A DNA stretch of 64,000 nt from Gigaspora rosea (lineage: Eukaryota > Glomeromycota > Glomeromycetes > Diversisporales > Gigasporaceae). A model generated the notes under the pieces. The model was not told the origin of the DNA and searched no databases. It worked only from the letters and a program-made list of their open reading frames with translations. The position numbers and the translations under genes were made by a program. The stretch's first letter is position 1, and each line of letters opens with the position of its first letter. The stretch covers positions 1 to 64,000 of the forward strand of contig QKWP01000113.1 in assembly GCA_003550325.1 (NCBI GenBank), written 5' to 3'. Positions 1 to 9,015 of this stretch are shown here, in pieces.

Positions 1-160
1 TAAGCGTTGTTAAGCGTCACTAAGCATCATTAAGCGTCGCTAAGCGTCATTAAGCGTCACTAAGCGTCGTTAAGCGTCGCTAAGCGTCATTAAGCGTCGC
101 TAAGCGTCGTTAAGCGTCGCTAAGCGTCGTTAAGCGTCGCTAAGCGTCATTGAGTGTCAT
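1..160. repeat. 10-bp minisatellite (TAAGCGTCRY)n
   Basis: About 15 head-to-tail copies of a decamer TAAGCGTCNN (last two bases GT, AC, AT or GC), decaying after about position 150 into TGAGTGTCAT. The array is cut by the window start, so its true length is unknown. No gene overlaps it. Confidence 0.95.
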
Positions 161-330
161 TGCACATCAATTTCGCATATCACTATTACTAAATACAGTT
201 ATTACAAAATTTCCTTATTAAGTTCTAATTTTCAAACTAATTTCTCCCAAGATTAAAAACCTATTCTATAACAATATTTTATTTTATTTTTATTTTTATT
301 ATCAACTTTAATTTTACTAATTTTAATGGT

Positions 331-1318
331 CTTGTTCCTACTTATATTTATATACTTATAGATACTAATGACCAAGAAATCAAAAAAGAGGTTTTAAGAT
401 ATATTGGTAAAGAATGCTATAGACGTATTACTGATATCCTCATATTTATAATTTCAAGTCTTGTAGAATGAAACATTCTTAATACAAATGATCCTGCCAT
501 TAATATTCGAATTTCGGATGATAGGCATAATGTTGGTAGAACAATTAAGCACGTGATAATAATATTCACAATATTAGATGATATATTGAATATTCACAAA
601 GCAGATTTTTATTACACATTAATTCTATACCTGGGAATAGAAAAGTATAAAATTCTAAAAAAAGTAATAGATCCATTTATAGTTGAGCTTAATAATTTGA
701 TAGCAAATAGATTAATAGACTTGAATAGTATAAAATGGAGAGTAAACTTTGTTTTAGTAGTAACTAGAAATTCTTGGCTCTTGTATTAGGATTCAATGCC
801 CCCAAATTCGACCCATTTCTGTCCTTGGTGCCTCTGCACCAAAAAAGATATTGGAAATAAGAATAGTGTATATAAAATTGAGAAAACTATGGATACTTTG
901 AAATCGGATTTACTACCACCAGGCCATCTCAAAACCCTCTTCTTCCTATGATCGGTTTGGACCGGTATGTACCTGATGAATTACATATTATGTTGAGAAT
1001 ATGGGATCATCTTTGGGAGTTAATAATTCAGGAAATAAAATCTGAAAACAGATATGATGATCACATAAAAATGGTAATTGGTTTAGAAATTAAAAGGATG
1101 TCTGTCAGATTTCACTTTTGGTAAAATCATGATACACAAAATTGGGCATATACGCCTTTAATAGGAGGTGATAAGGAAAAGATATTGTGTGATTTCAATT
1201 TTGAAGTCATTTTTGATGAAGAACAGGCGATATTGATTAATTGTTGTGGGGAAATTTTTATTTCTTTACAAACTTATAAAAGAACCAAACGCAGACCCTA
1301 TCCTTTTTACAATTAAAG
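331..1318 (+). pseudogene. Decayed gene of a multicopy family of unknown function
   Basis: A coding remnant can be followed for almost 1 kb. From about 331 to 789 one frame is open apart from a TGA at 469-471 and a TAG-type end at 787. A second frame from 790 reads through a cysteine pair motif (FCPWCLC) and a PGHLKTLF segment to a stop near 950. A third frame then gives VPDELHIMLRIWDHLWELII, stopping near 1122. A last stretch starting HDTQNWAYTPLIGGD runs to TAA at about 1316. The order of conserved blocks (a long alpha-rich part, a CxxC(x)C zinc-type cluster, then DELHIMLR) matches a protein family I recall as present in many copies in Rhizophagus genomes; I know no function for it. At least one in-frame stop and two or three frameshifts make it a pseudogene. 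Confidence 0.6.
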
Positions 1319-1435
1319 CAAAAGAATAACTCGATTTATTTCTCATACCATATTAAGGCATACCAAATACTAGATCTTTTAAAAAAGGTCTTTACCTCCT
1401 CAAAGATGTCACACCGTATATACATGTTCTGGTAG

Positions 1436-2010
1436 TAAACCAAGTCGACCTTAAAAAATCGACTTGACTAAGTCGACTTAAGTTGATTATAAAATTCGGC
1501 TATTAACTGAAAGTCGATTTCTTTAATTGCTCATATCACGTGACATGCAATGACCAATCACAGTCTGAGTTACACTTAGATTAACAAGTTATAGTCATAT
1601 TAATAGTTAATACTTGATTTTTGAGTTAACAAGTTACACTTAGATTAACACTTGATTTTTGAGTTAATATAGTTATTATCGATATATATAATTAAATGAT
1701 TTAATTTTATTCTACAACAAAAATAATACAATTTGTACAATGTCAATTTTTTTTCTATTTCTGTGATATTAGATTGTTTTATTTAAACATGCTCTTCAAT
1801 TTAGTATTAATATNTTGTTTTATTTAAACATGCTCTTCAATTTAGTATTAATATTTCTAGAGCATTGTATTAGTTTACTCAATTGCATATATGTAATTTA
1901 ATATCGATTAAAATTTTTTTGGGTAATGATTTTACCCAATCGACTAAGTCAGCTTTGCAAAAATCAGTTTGGTTAAGCTGACTAGTCGACTTAAGTCAAT
2001 TTTACATATA
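1436..2010. mobile_element. Possible non-autonomous element with AGTCGACTT-rich ends
   Basis: Both ends carry clusters of AGTCGACTT-like words in both orientations (1440-1510 and 1935-2005), while the 430 bp between them is AT-rich and lacks them. The ends are only partly inverted copies of each other, and I could not find a clean target-site duplication. The middle includes the gap-associated duplication at 1774-1854. A degenerate MITE is the likeliest explanation. Confidence 0.35.
1774..1854. other. Assembly join: single N between two identical 40-bp copies
   Basis: Bases 1774-1813 and 1815-1854 are identical 40-mers beginning TTGTTTTATTTAAACATG, separated only by the N at 1814. This is the signature of two contig ends that overlap by 40 bp but were joined with a gap instead of merged, so the duplication is probably not real. 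Confidence 0.85.
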
Positions 2011-2871
2011 ACGACTTGTATCACTATGTTATGGGTACACCATGTACCAGAATTTATGGTGCATTACCGGAATTTTGGTTTGGCTGTGTTTTTCTGCGTG
2101 GCAGTAGAGAAAAAAAACCACAATCAGGTTTCTTTCTTTTACAAAAAGTCAATAAAAGATAAAGGTAAAGGCATGGAAAGAAAATCTGCAATTCTCGAAA
2201 TTCTCAATTATGAAAATCAGACATTATATTATGCCCATAAATCTACTGTCATTTTAATATTTAAACCTCAATATATTCATATTAACAAGAAAGCGAAAAC
2301 TTCATTTTATAAATGATTAAGTCTAATAATAAATTTCAAAAATCGTTAAATTGTTAATCAATTAACATGGTAATAGTGTTATAAAGTAAAATTTAAAGCA
2401 TGATCCAGCCAGAAACCCGGCCTTAATTTTAATTATAATTTTTTTTTTACAGTATATGTTTAAAAAAATTTTTTTTTAAATAAAAATTAACAATATTTCA
2501 TTTGCTATTTACAGGTCGAATTAGAATATTACTGAAGTAATCATTACAGTAATTTTGCTAAAAATTCATATTGCGAAATGCAGATGTTAAATTTTAGCCA
2601 ACCAGACAATCTGATAAAAAACACTTGGATGACTAACCTATTTTTCACCAAATAAAAATTGAGCCCGACCTTAAAGTGCTTGAGTACCTTGACCCACTAT
2701 TACAAATTTTAGCCTTAAATAAAAACAAGTCTTACTTTATCTAGAGTACAGAAATTATCTTTTGTTTCATTAGCCAACATCCATTAATATATACAATTTC
2801 ATTAAAAGGGAATTTTTATTCTCAAGAATGCTGTCTCCATAATGCAAACATATTCTATAAATAAATTATAC
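2011..2871. other. AT-rich spacer, no supported gene
   Basis: A plus-strand frame is open from about 2020 to 2316 but resembles nothing I recognise and has no start context, intron or neighbour supporting it. The rest is AT-rich unique-looking sequence. Confidence 0.4.
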
Positions 2872-2943
2872 ATTAGTATATATTTCAATTATTATCATAT
2901 AATTTAAAATTGTTACTTAGAAATTGGTTTCAATGTATTATTT
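2872..2943 (-). pseudogene. Fragment of the TLDc repeat unit (copy 0)
   Basis: This stretch matches the part of the TLDc repeat just before the TLDc core on the minus strand (compare 7880-7958 and 8640-8705: AAATTGGTTTCAATGTATTA shared). Below 2872 the similarity fades. It sits directly left of a foldback element, in the same position that the other copies occupy relative to their elements. Confidence 0.5.
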
Positions 2944-3279
2944 AATTGCCAATTCAGATAAGATCAGCAATATTTCTATATTTAGAATAGGGTCAAAACA
3001 AATATATAAACAAGGTAGTACAAAAAATCTGGATCAGGCCTATATATATAAAATTTTTATATAATTTAAAGAATTTTAAAGACTTTTTTACTCATATCTT
3101 CTTATCTACTAGTCCAATTTTAATGAAATTTTACTAGTAGATGCACAAGAACCTGATCTACAACTTTACTTATATCAAAAAATAATATTTACTTATTACA
3201 AAAAAAACTTTTTATTAGGCCTAAAACAGATTTACTAATATATTTTTTATATATTTGTTTATCTTCAATTCCAAATATG

Positions 3280-3653
3280 GGGTCGTTTAAAGCCTGGCAC
3301 CTCACGAAATCACCTGACATACGGGAAATCACGGGAGATATAGTGAACCCGATTTTTTTTCAGATGTTAAGTAAGAATCTACTTTTTTTTTTTACAGTAA
3401 TCTCACTTTTTTTCTACGCGGTTTTTTGTTTTAAGGAATATCCTTTTTTTCTACGCAGTTTTTTTAAAGAATCTCACTTTTTTTTTTTTTTTAAGGAATC
3501 TTTTCCTTTTTTTTTTTTTTTCTAATACCCTAATTACGTATGATAAGTGAGAAGTCAAAGACTTTTTTTATTATCGTTAATTATTGTCGGTACTGAAGTA
3601 TATTACGGTAATACATTGGAAATAATTCTTTAAATACTGCCATCGCTGCCGTC
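3280..3653 (+). repeat. Left terminal inverted repeat of the MULE
   Basis: Inverse of 6891-7252. It includes long T tracts separating short unique words (CTACGCGG, AAGGAATC) and ends inward at CCATCGCTGCCGTCG. The T tracts differ in length between the two ends, as expected of homopolymer drift. Confidence 0.9.
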
Positions 3654-4595
3654 GTGATACTAAGTAAGCAGAGCGTGCTATAAAGTTTGTATTTTCTTTT
3701 TTTTTTTATTTAACTTGTTCTATTCTTTTTTTTTTATTTTAATTTTAATTTATTTTTTTCATTTATTTATTTATTTCTTTTGAAGCTTTTTTTTTTAAAC
3801 TTTAGCTTCTTTGGAATGCAAAGAACTTTGGCGGGAAATAAGAACTATGGCCGAAGATACGTATGTACTAACTATTTATTTATTTATATATTTATTTCTT
3901 TCGTTTGGCAGATATTAATAACTTTTTTTTTTGGTCTTAGCATCGTTAGAATGCGAAAATTGACGGAGCTCTGAATTTTGTTGGAAAAGGACTATAAGTA
4001 CTAATTCTTATTCTTTTTTTTATTCATTTGTTTTTTTCTATTCATTTTATTTTTTTTTTTGGCATATAATTTCTTTAGGCTTTGGCCGTATTAGAATGCA
4101 AAAAAACTAGCGATGGGGTTCCGAATTTTGGCAGATATTCAAACTGGTCAATAGAAATCTAGACTTGTTAGATTTAGACTTGATAAAATTGAGGATCGGA
4201 CTGGAGATAGGTACTGAATTCTTTTTTTTTTGTTTCATTTTAGCATGTGCTAATGTTTTTTCGTATCTAGCTTAGGTAAAATATAGAACTGCGTTAAGAA
4301 TTGGGAACTGGATAGTTCTTTTTTTGCTTAATTACTGCGACTTATACTTTGTATTATAATGTAGTCACTACTATGATGTATAATTTTGTATCGGAGTGAA
4401 CAATGTTGTATGTAGAATTAAAAGTTGTGTCAGATTATAATACCACTAATACCTACCCTTACTCTAACATATCTATCGGCTTCACTCTAATTTAACGAAA
4501 CTCGTCAACATTTAAATTCTATTTTAATGTCATAATTATGTAATATTTTCAAAATATTTCAATAAAATAAGTCTATACATTTATAAAAAACAAAT
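3654..4595 (+). other. T-rich part of the MULE with intron-like units
   Basis: The stretch between the left TIR and the transposase stop has long T tracts and at least three intron-like segments. They start GTATGTACTAAC (about 3859), GTACTAATTC (about 3997) and GTACTGAATTC (about 4210), and end CAG or TTTAG. The pieces between them share a word close to TTAGAATGCAAA just after the acceptor. It could be a decayed multi-exon transcript or simple repeated sequence; no protein is recognisable. Confidence 0.3.
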
Positions 4596-6799
4596 TTATT
4601 TATTTAAAATAATTTCTAAAGAATTTTTTAAATCTTTAATAAATTCAGATTTTTCTTCTGGGCTTCCTTCATCCTCCATTCTCCAATATGCATTTCGGGT
4701 TCTTTCTATTAATTCGCTGACAATTAAACGTCTATTTTCGGCGGCTTTTTCAGCTTCAGTTTTTCTAGACAATTCGATTTCCACTAATTCACGACGCTCG
4801 TATATTTCGAATCTATTTTCTATAAACATACTTTGAAATTGCTCCTACATATTTAATGTTAATAATTTTTTATCGCCATACACATGTTCATGAAATATGT
4901 GTCGGCAAGGAAGTAGATTCCGACGAAAGAACAGGCAAAAACAACTAAGCGAAGTTAAACCAGATAATCCTTTACCTTTCTCTACCCTTTTTTCGACAGC
5001 ACAAGCTTCATCGACGATTAACTGTTGGATTGGAAATGGAAACTTGTGAATTTGACCAAGAATTTCGTCGTCAATGCCAACAACTGAAATCCGTTTAATT
5101 CTGAATTTGAAAGCTACATGTTCTGAATCAGTGCGTTTTTTTATATCTAGAGCGATGATTTTATGAAATGCGTCTAATATAAATAGAACGAATAAACGTA
5201 TTCGTAATATTAATCTTTACAAAAATTTTTTTTTAAAAAAAAAAATCAGGCTGCCAGGTCTAACACGGTTTTTACCTATTATACCATAACTTGACAATGT
5301 TGTCCTCTTTAACTTACTATGGTACGATTCCGGGGCATTCGTCGAAGTTACTTGCAGTAGAAGTGGTGAATGCTGGTAAGCCCATAAAGCCCACTGATTA
5401 GAATTATTTTGATAATTTTGTTGATATAATTTTTTATACCACCAACTTGACATGCATCAATCGCCTCTTTGATAAGCGCATCGCACCTGATTTTTGTAGT
5501 TTTATGCATTGCTTGGATCATTAGTCTTCGGGCCTTTGGTTTGTATATTTTATTCATCCATGTTCGCATTACGTGGACCGTGCAAAAAATCACGGCACAT
5601 TCTTGCTCACCACCTCGAAGACCAGGAAATGCTTTTTTAATGCTATTGGCCTCAACGTGACTTTGGTCGGCAAGGATATATCGCGGTTTCCAATTCCTTC
5701 CAATTTTTTTTATGATTTTTAAGGCGCTCGAGACTGTGTCACTATCTTCTTTTTCAACAAAAAAATGGGTGCCCACATCCCAACAGCCGTACATATCCTG
5801 AACGTACAAGGTAAACAGGCGCAATCATATTTGTTGGTTTTATGTATTGAATCAATAAGGGTTAACCACCCATATCGTTCAAGTTTGACAATTTGAAGGA
5901 GATGAATGAAGACCAGACCATAAGTAGACCGACTAGAGGGGTTACATAATGTTCAACATGATAACCCTGGTTTTTTAAAAAAAGAATACTTTCTTCTAGA
6001 TCAGATTTTTTATCTTTATTACCCCCTAAATAATTGTTTTGCACCTTACAAACTTTGTATTTAATGTTTGTAACCTCAGCACATTTTAGCTCTTTAACAC
6101 ACGAGCCCAGGTTTAGCGTTCTAGCTACATAGTCTTTAACCGCACTCATAATGACAGGTGGTGAGTAGTTTTTGCTGCTTCTTCCTCAACTAATTTACGT
6201 ACCGCTTCTGAATGTTTTAATTTTTCGTTTTCATCAAGCGTGTGTTCATGATTAGGGCTTTTATTATACCGTTCAACCTGTACTTTTTGTGCATTAACAA
6301 AACGTAATACCCAGATTTTTGCAAAGCAAAGATTTGGTGGACGGACCTTCGTTTTTCGATGCTTCTCAGCAGGAATTCCTTCCTTTCGACTACTTGAATG
6401 ATTATATTTCATAAATCAGCATGTAAATGCCTTCCAAGAATTACCATTGGTGTGGTTTTTGTAGCTAAACCTTGTCTATACATTTGTAACAAGTGTCCAC
6501 TATTCTTGATTGAATTCATCTATTGACACTTCAAATGGTTCATCAATATTGAAGAGGAGTGCTCGCCTTTGATCGGGAGTCGTAGATTGCGATGTATAAA
6601 CTTTGATTTCTTCATGTGCCACGAATGCTTCATTTGCTGTGGATACTGGTTGTATTTCATTTTCCTTTTCGCTATCCTCCAATACAACCACGTCATTTTC
6701 CTTCAACAAACTTCTTTCATTTCCTACCAAAACTTCACCTTCGTTAGCCGCAATTTCTTCAAACACATTCCCTTCTTTTTCAACAAAGTTACTCGCCAT
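4596..6799 (-). pseudogene. MULE transposase, frameshifted
   Basis: Read right to left, the blocks come in the expected order. First is an acidic N-terminus starting MASNFVEKEG (6799-6500). Next is a basic DNA-binding-like region (6412-6146) with CFAKIWVLRF and SPNHEHTLDENEKLK. Then comes the stretch leading to a likely catalytic LIDSIHKTNKYD block (near 5860-5825). The MULE core (5824-5348) follows, with YGCWDVGTHFF, RYILADQSHVEANS and CTVHVMRTW. After that come a QWALWAYQHSPLLLQVTSTN block (about 5400-5330), a SWIM-type zinc finger CFCLF...CRHIFHEH (about 4960-4880), and a C-terminal coiled-coil-like tail ending at 4596. This is about the length of intact relatives. Frame changes near 6500, 6145, 5862, 5825, 5440 and in the A/T tract at 5220-5245 break it. 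It lies inside perfect MULE boundaries, so its identity is secure although it is dead. Confidence 0.9.
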
Positions 6800-6824
6800 A
6801 TTAAAAAAAAAACCATTTATATAA

Positions 6825-6853
6825 TATATAAAAAAAATTTATATATATATAAA

Positions 6854-6889
<36 letters not shown>

Positions 6890-6890
6890 N
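6825..6890. other. AT repeat, poly-A run and assembly gap (N at 6890)
   Basis: An AT-rich stretch passes into about 30 A and a single N, immediately before the right TIR of the MULE. The length here is unreliable. Confidence 0.9.
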
Positions 6891-7252
6891 ACAGCAGCGA
6901 TGGCAGTATTTAAAGAATTATTTCCAATGTATTACTGTAATATGCCTCAGTAACGACAATAATTAACGATAATAAAAAAAAGTCTTTGACTTCTCACTTA
7001 TCGTACGTAATTAGGGTATTAGAAAAAAAAAAAGAAAAGATTTCTTAAAAAAAAAAAAAAGGAGATTCTTTAAAAAAAACCGCGTAGAAAAAAAGGATAT
7101 TCCTTAAAACAAAAAACCGCGTAAAAAAAAGTGAGATTACTGTAAAAAAGTAGATTCTTACTTAACATCTGAAAAAAAATTGGGTTCACCACGTTTCCCG
7201 TGATTTCCCGTATATCAGGTGATTTCGTGAGGTGCCAGGCTTTAAACGACCC
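6891..7252 (-). repeat. Right terminal inverted repeat of the MULE
   Basis: Inverse of 3280-3653, from CAGCAGCGATGGCAGTATTT to AAACGACCC, with A tracts where the left copy has T tracts. It is followed by the target duplication CCAAATATG (7253-7261). Confidence 0.9.
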
Positions 7253-7261
7253 CCAAATATG

Positions 7262-7545
7262 GGGGATGGCTAAAGCCAGATGCGTTTATATGTTTTTGAT
7301 TAGTTAATTAAAATTAGGGTAAGGGTTAGTTAGGGGTTAGGTTTAGGGCTTAACTTATATGTAAAATTGTCTTCCCGGCATTTTTTATTAATGCCTCTAG
7401 ACAGGTTTAGACACTCGTTTTTTGTATTTTCGGCGTTTTTCACTTTTTTTCTTTGTTTTCGTCTCGTCGGGCTGATCCGTAAAGATCAAATTTTACGATT
7501 TGATTGGCTTTCTATCACGTGAACGCACCTGGCTTTAGACGACCC
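7262..7545. mobile_element. 284-bp MULE-type MITE sharing a target copy with the MULE
   Basis: The ends GGGGATGGCTAAAGCCAGA and (inverted) GGGTCGTCTAAAGCCAGG form imperfect TIRs that also resemble the MULE terminus (GGGTCGTTTAAAGCCTGG). It is flanked by CCAAATATG at 7253-7261 and 7546-7554. The interior holds TTAGGG-like words and the CTTCCCGGCATTTTTTATT / TCGTCGGGCTGATCCG blocks also seen in the MITEs at 21879 and 22242. It has no coding capacity and was presumably mobilised by a MULE transposase. Confidence 0.85.
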
Positions 7546-7596
7546 CCAAATATGGTAATAATATAGCTATAGTGCTAATCTTATCTGAATTGGTAA

Positions 7597-7870
7597 TTAA
7601 CTATACCTTGAATCCGGAATATAAGCACAAAATCTTGCATATCTTGGATCTTTCACACAACTTAAAATAGAAATTTGAATGCTACCATAAAAAAATAAAG
7701 CACTCTTCACAATCCTTATACATATCTTCATCATTAATCGGCTTGTCCTATCCAATAGGATTGTATCCATCAAGAATTTCATCAGTGTCTTTAACTATAA
7801 TAACATTCATTTGATTATTATATAAATCACAAAATGAAGCAAGAATAAAATCATTTCGGTTCTATGAAAA
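7597..7870 (-). pseudogene. TLDc-domain fragment, copy 1
   Basis: Minus-strand translation gives a TLDc-like series: NDFILASFCDLYNNQ, then DEILDGYNPI, then ECFIFLW and ERSKICKILCLYS. TLDc domains typically have a GFxxASFHxxCD block followed by EIxGGYNP; in these fungi they usually end BTB- or kinase-linked proteins. Internal stops after YNPIG and FLW and the absence of an N-terminal part mark it as a dead fragment. It is the leftmost recognisable unit of a three-copy tandem array. Confidence 0.65.
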
Positions 7871-7959
7871 AGTAATTTAAATCCATATAGATTGTTTGTT
7901 ACATTATCATATGATTTAAAATCATTATTTAAAAATTGGTTTCAATGTATTATTTTTAA

Positions 7960-8336
7960 TTGCTGATCTGGATAAGATCTGCAGAATTTTTATATTTGAA
8001 TTTGGGGGATTTACACTAGATTTACTATGTTTTTATTATATGCTGAAATCTTATAACCACCTTGTTTACATGGAATTTATATAGTCATATGATCATTTTT
8101 TAGTGATATCTCAGCGTATACTAGGCCAATTTGAATGATCTAACTACTATTAGATGCGTCTCAGTAAGCTCTACAACTTTCAATCAATTGACTTGAGCTA
8201 TTAGCTTAATAAAAAAATACTTACCATAGAGGTAGTTGTAAGATTTCAGCATATAATAAAAGTTTATATTGTACTTATCCCCAAAATTTACTATTGTCCC
8301 AATATAGTAATTCTGCAGATCTTATCCAGATCATCA
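7960..8336. mobile_element. Foldback MITE between TLDc copies 1 and 2
   Basis: The ends GATCTGGATAAGATCTGCAGAA (7967 onward) and TTCTGCAGATCTTATCCAGA (8311-8330) are inverted copies. The interior block around 8100-8200 (GATATCTCAGCG, TTAGATGCGTCTC, GCTCTACAACTTTCAAT) is shared with the large palindromes at 11149 and 40798. It occupies the same site in the TLDc unit as the interrupted element at 2944, whereas the copy 2/copy 3 junction (8697-8712) is unoccupied. Confidence 0.75.
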
Positions 8337-8690
8337 ATTAACTATACCTTGAATCTGGAATATAAGTACAAAAAAACTTGCATATCTTGGATCTTTCACA
8401 CGACTTAAAACGGAATTTTGAATACTACCATAAAAAAATAAAGCACCCTTCACAATCTTTATACGTATCTTCATCATTAATCGGCTTGTCTCATCTAATA
8501 GGATTATATCCACCAAGAATTTCATCAGTGTATTTAACCTTCGCAACTACAATATTCGTTTGATTATTACATAAATTCCAAAATGAAGCAAGAGTAAAAC
8601 CATTTCCGGTTCTATGAAAAGGTAATTTATTTAATTTATATGGATTGTTTGTTACATTATTATATAATTTAAAATCGTTACTTAAAATTG
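8337..8690 (-). pseudogene. TLDc-domain fragment, copy 2
   Basis: The best-preserved copy. On the minus strand it reads YKLNKLPFHRTGNGFTLASF, then NNQTNIVVAKVKYTDEILGG, YNPIR, then the CFIFLW and SKICKFF blocks. The GFTLASFW and EILGGYNP motifs are the main reason for calling TLDc. A frameshift after YNPIR and the missing N-terminal partner domain make it a fragment. It abuts copy 3 head to tail with no element between them. Confidence 0.7.
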
Positions 8691-8705
8691 GTTTTAACGT
8701 ATTAT

Positions 8706-9015
8706 TTAACCATATCTTGAATCCGGAATATAAGTACAAAAAAACTTGCATATATTGGATCTTTTACACGACTTAAAATGGAATTTTGAATACTACCATA
8801 AAAAAAATAAAGCACCCTTCACAATCCTTATATGTATTTTTATCATTAATTGGCTTGACCATCCAATAGGATTATATCCACCAAGAAATTTGTTTGTTTA
8901 TTTAACCTTCACAACTACAACATTCATTTGATTATTACATAAATCCCAAAAAGTAAAACCATTTCCGGTTCTATAAAAAAGTAATTTATTTAATTTATAT
9001 AGATTGTTTGTTACA
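8706..9015 (-). pseudogene. TLDc-domain fragment, copy 3
   Basis: Third tandem copy, beginning CATATCTTGAATCCGGAATA, about 90% alike in the 3' part and shorter because a piece around 8948 (AAATCCCAAAAAGTAAAACC) is deleted. It carries the same minus-strand FIFLW and GYNPI blocks. It lies upstream (in minus-strand terms) of copies 2 and 1 and could be the youngest unit. Confidence 0.6.

Larger units (their letters stand above)
3280..7252. mobile_element. Mutator-like (MULE) transposon with 9-bp TSD
   Basis: A 3,973-bp element bounded by GGGTCG...CGACCC with long terminal inverted repeats (3280-3653 and 6891-7252). It is flanked on both sides by the direct repeat CCAAATATG (3271-3279 and 7253-7261). 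A 9-bp duplication and long TIRs are the standard marks of Mutator-like elements. It carries a minus-strand transposase gene (4596-6799) with the matching domains. The gene is frameshifted, so the element is probably immobile by itself. It sits inside a foldback MITE. Confidence 0.92.
2944..7600. mobile_element. Foldback MITE interrupted by a MULE and a second MITE
   Basis: The left end (about 2944, AATTGCCAATTCAGATAAGA) is the inverse of the right end (about 7575-7600, TCTTATCTGAATTGGTAATT). Removing the MULE and MITE between 3271 and 7554 leaves about 365 bp, the size of the intact relative at 7960-8336. Both elements lie at the same point of their TLDc repeat unit (after GTATTATTTAA, before the CTATACCTTGAATC block). 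The interior (3100-3200) resembles the arm sequence of other foldbacks in this window (TAGTCCAATTTGAATGAA). Confidence 0.65.

Noticed and set aside
1..160. CRISPR array
   Set aside because: The repeat is a continuous decamer without spacers, and the DNA is eukaryotic.
1969..2316. 115-codon plus-strand frame
   Set aside because: No recognisable domain; it begins inside a repeat end and has no start context or conserved neighbour.
5469..5660. Plus-strand frames over 5469-5660 and 6569-6913
   Set aside because: Shadows of the minus-strand MULE transposase.
7317..7350. True telomere or subtelomere
   Set aside because: The TTAGGG words are only one to three units long and lie within MITEs bounded by target duplications.
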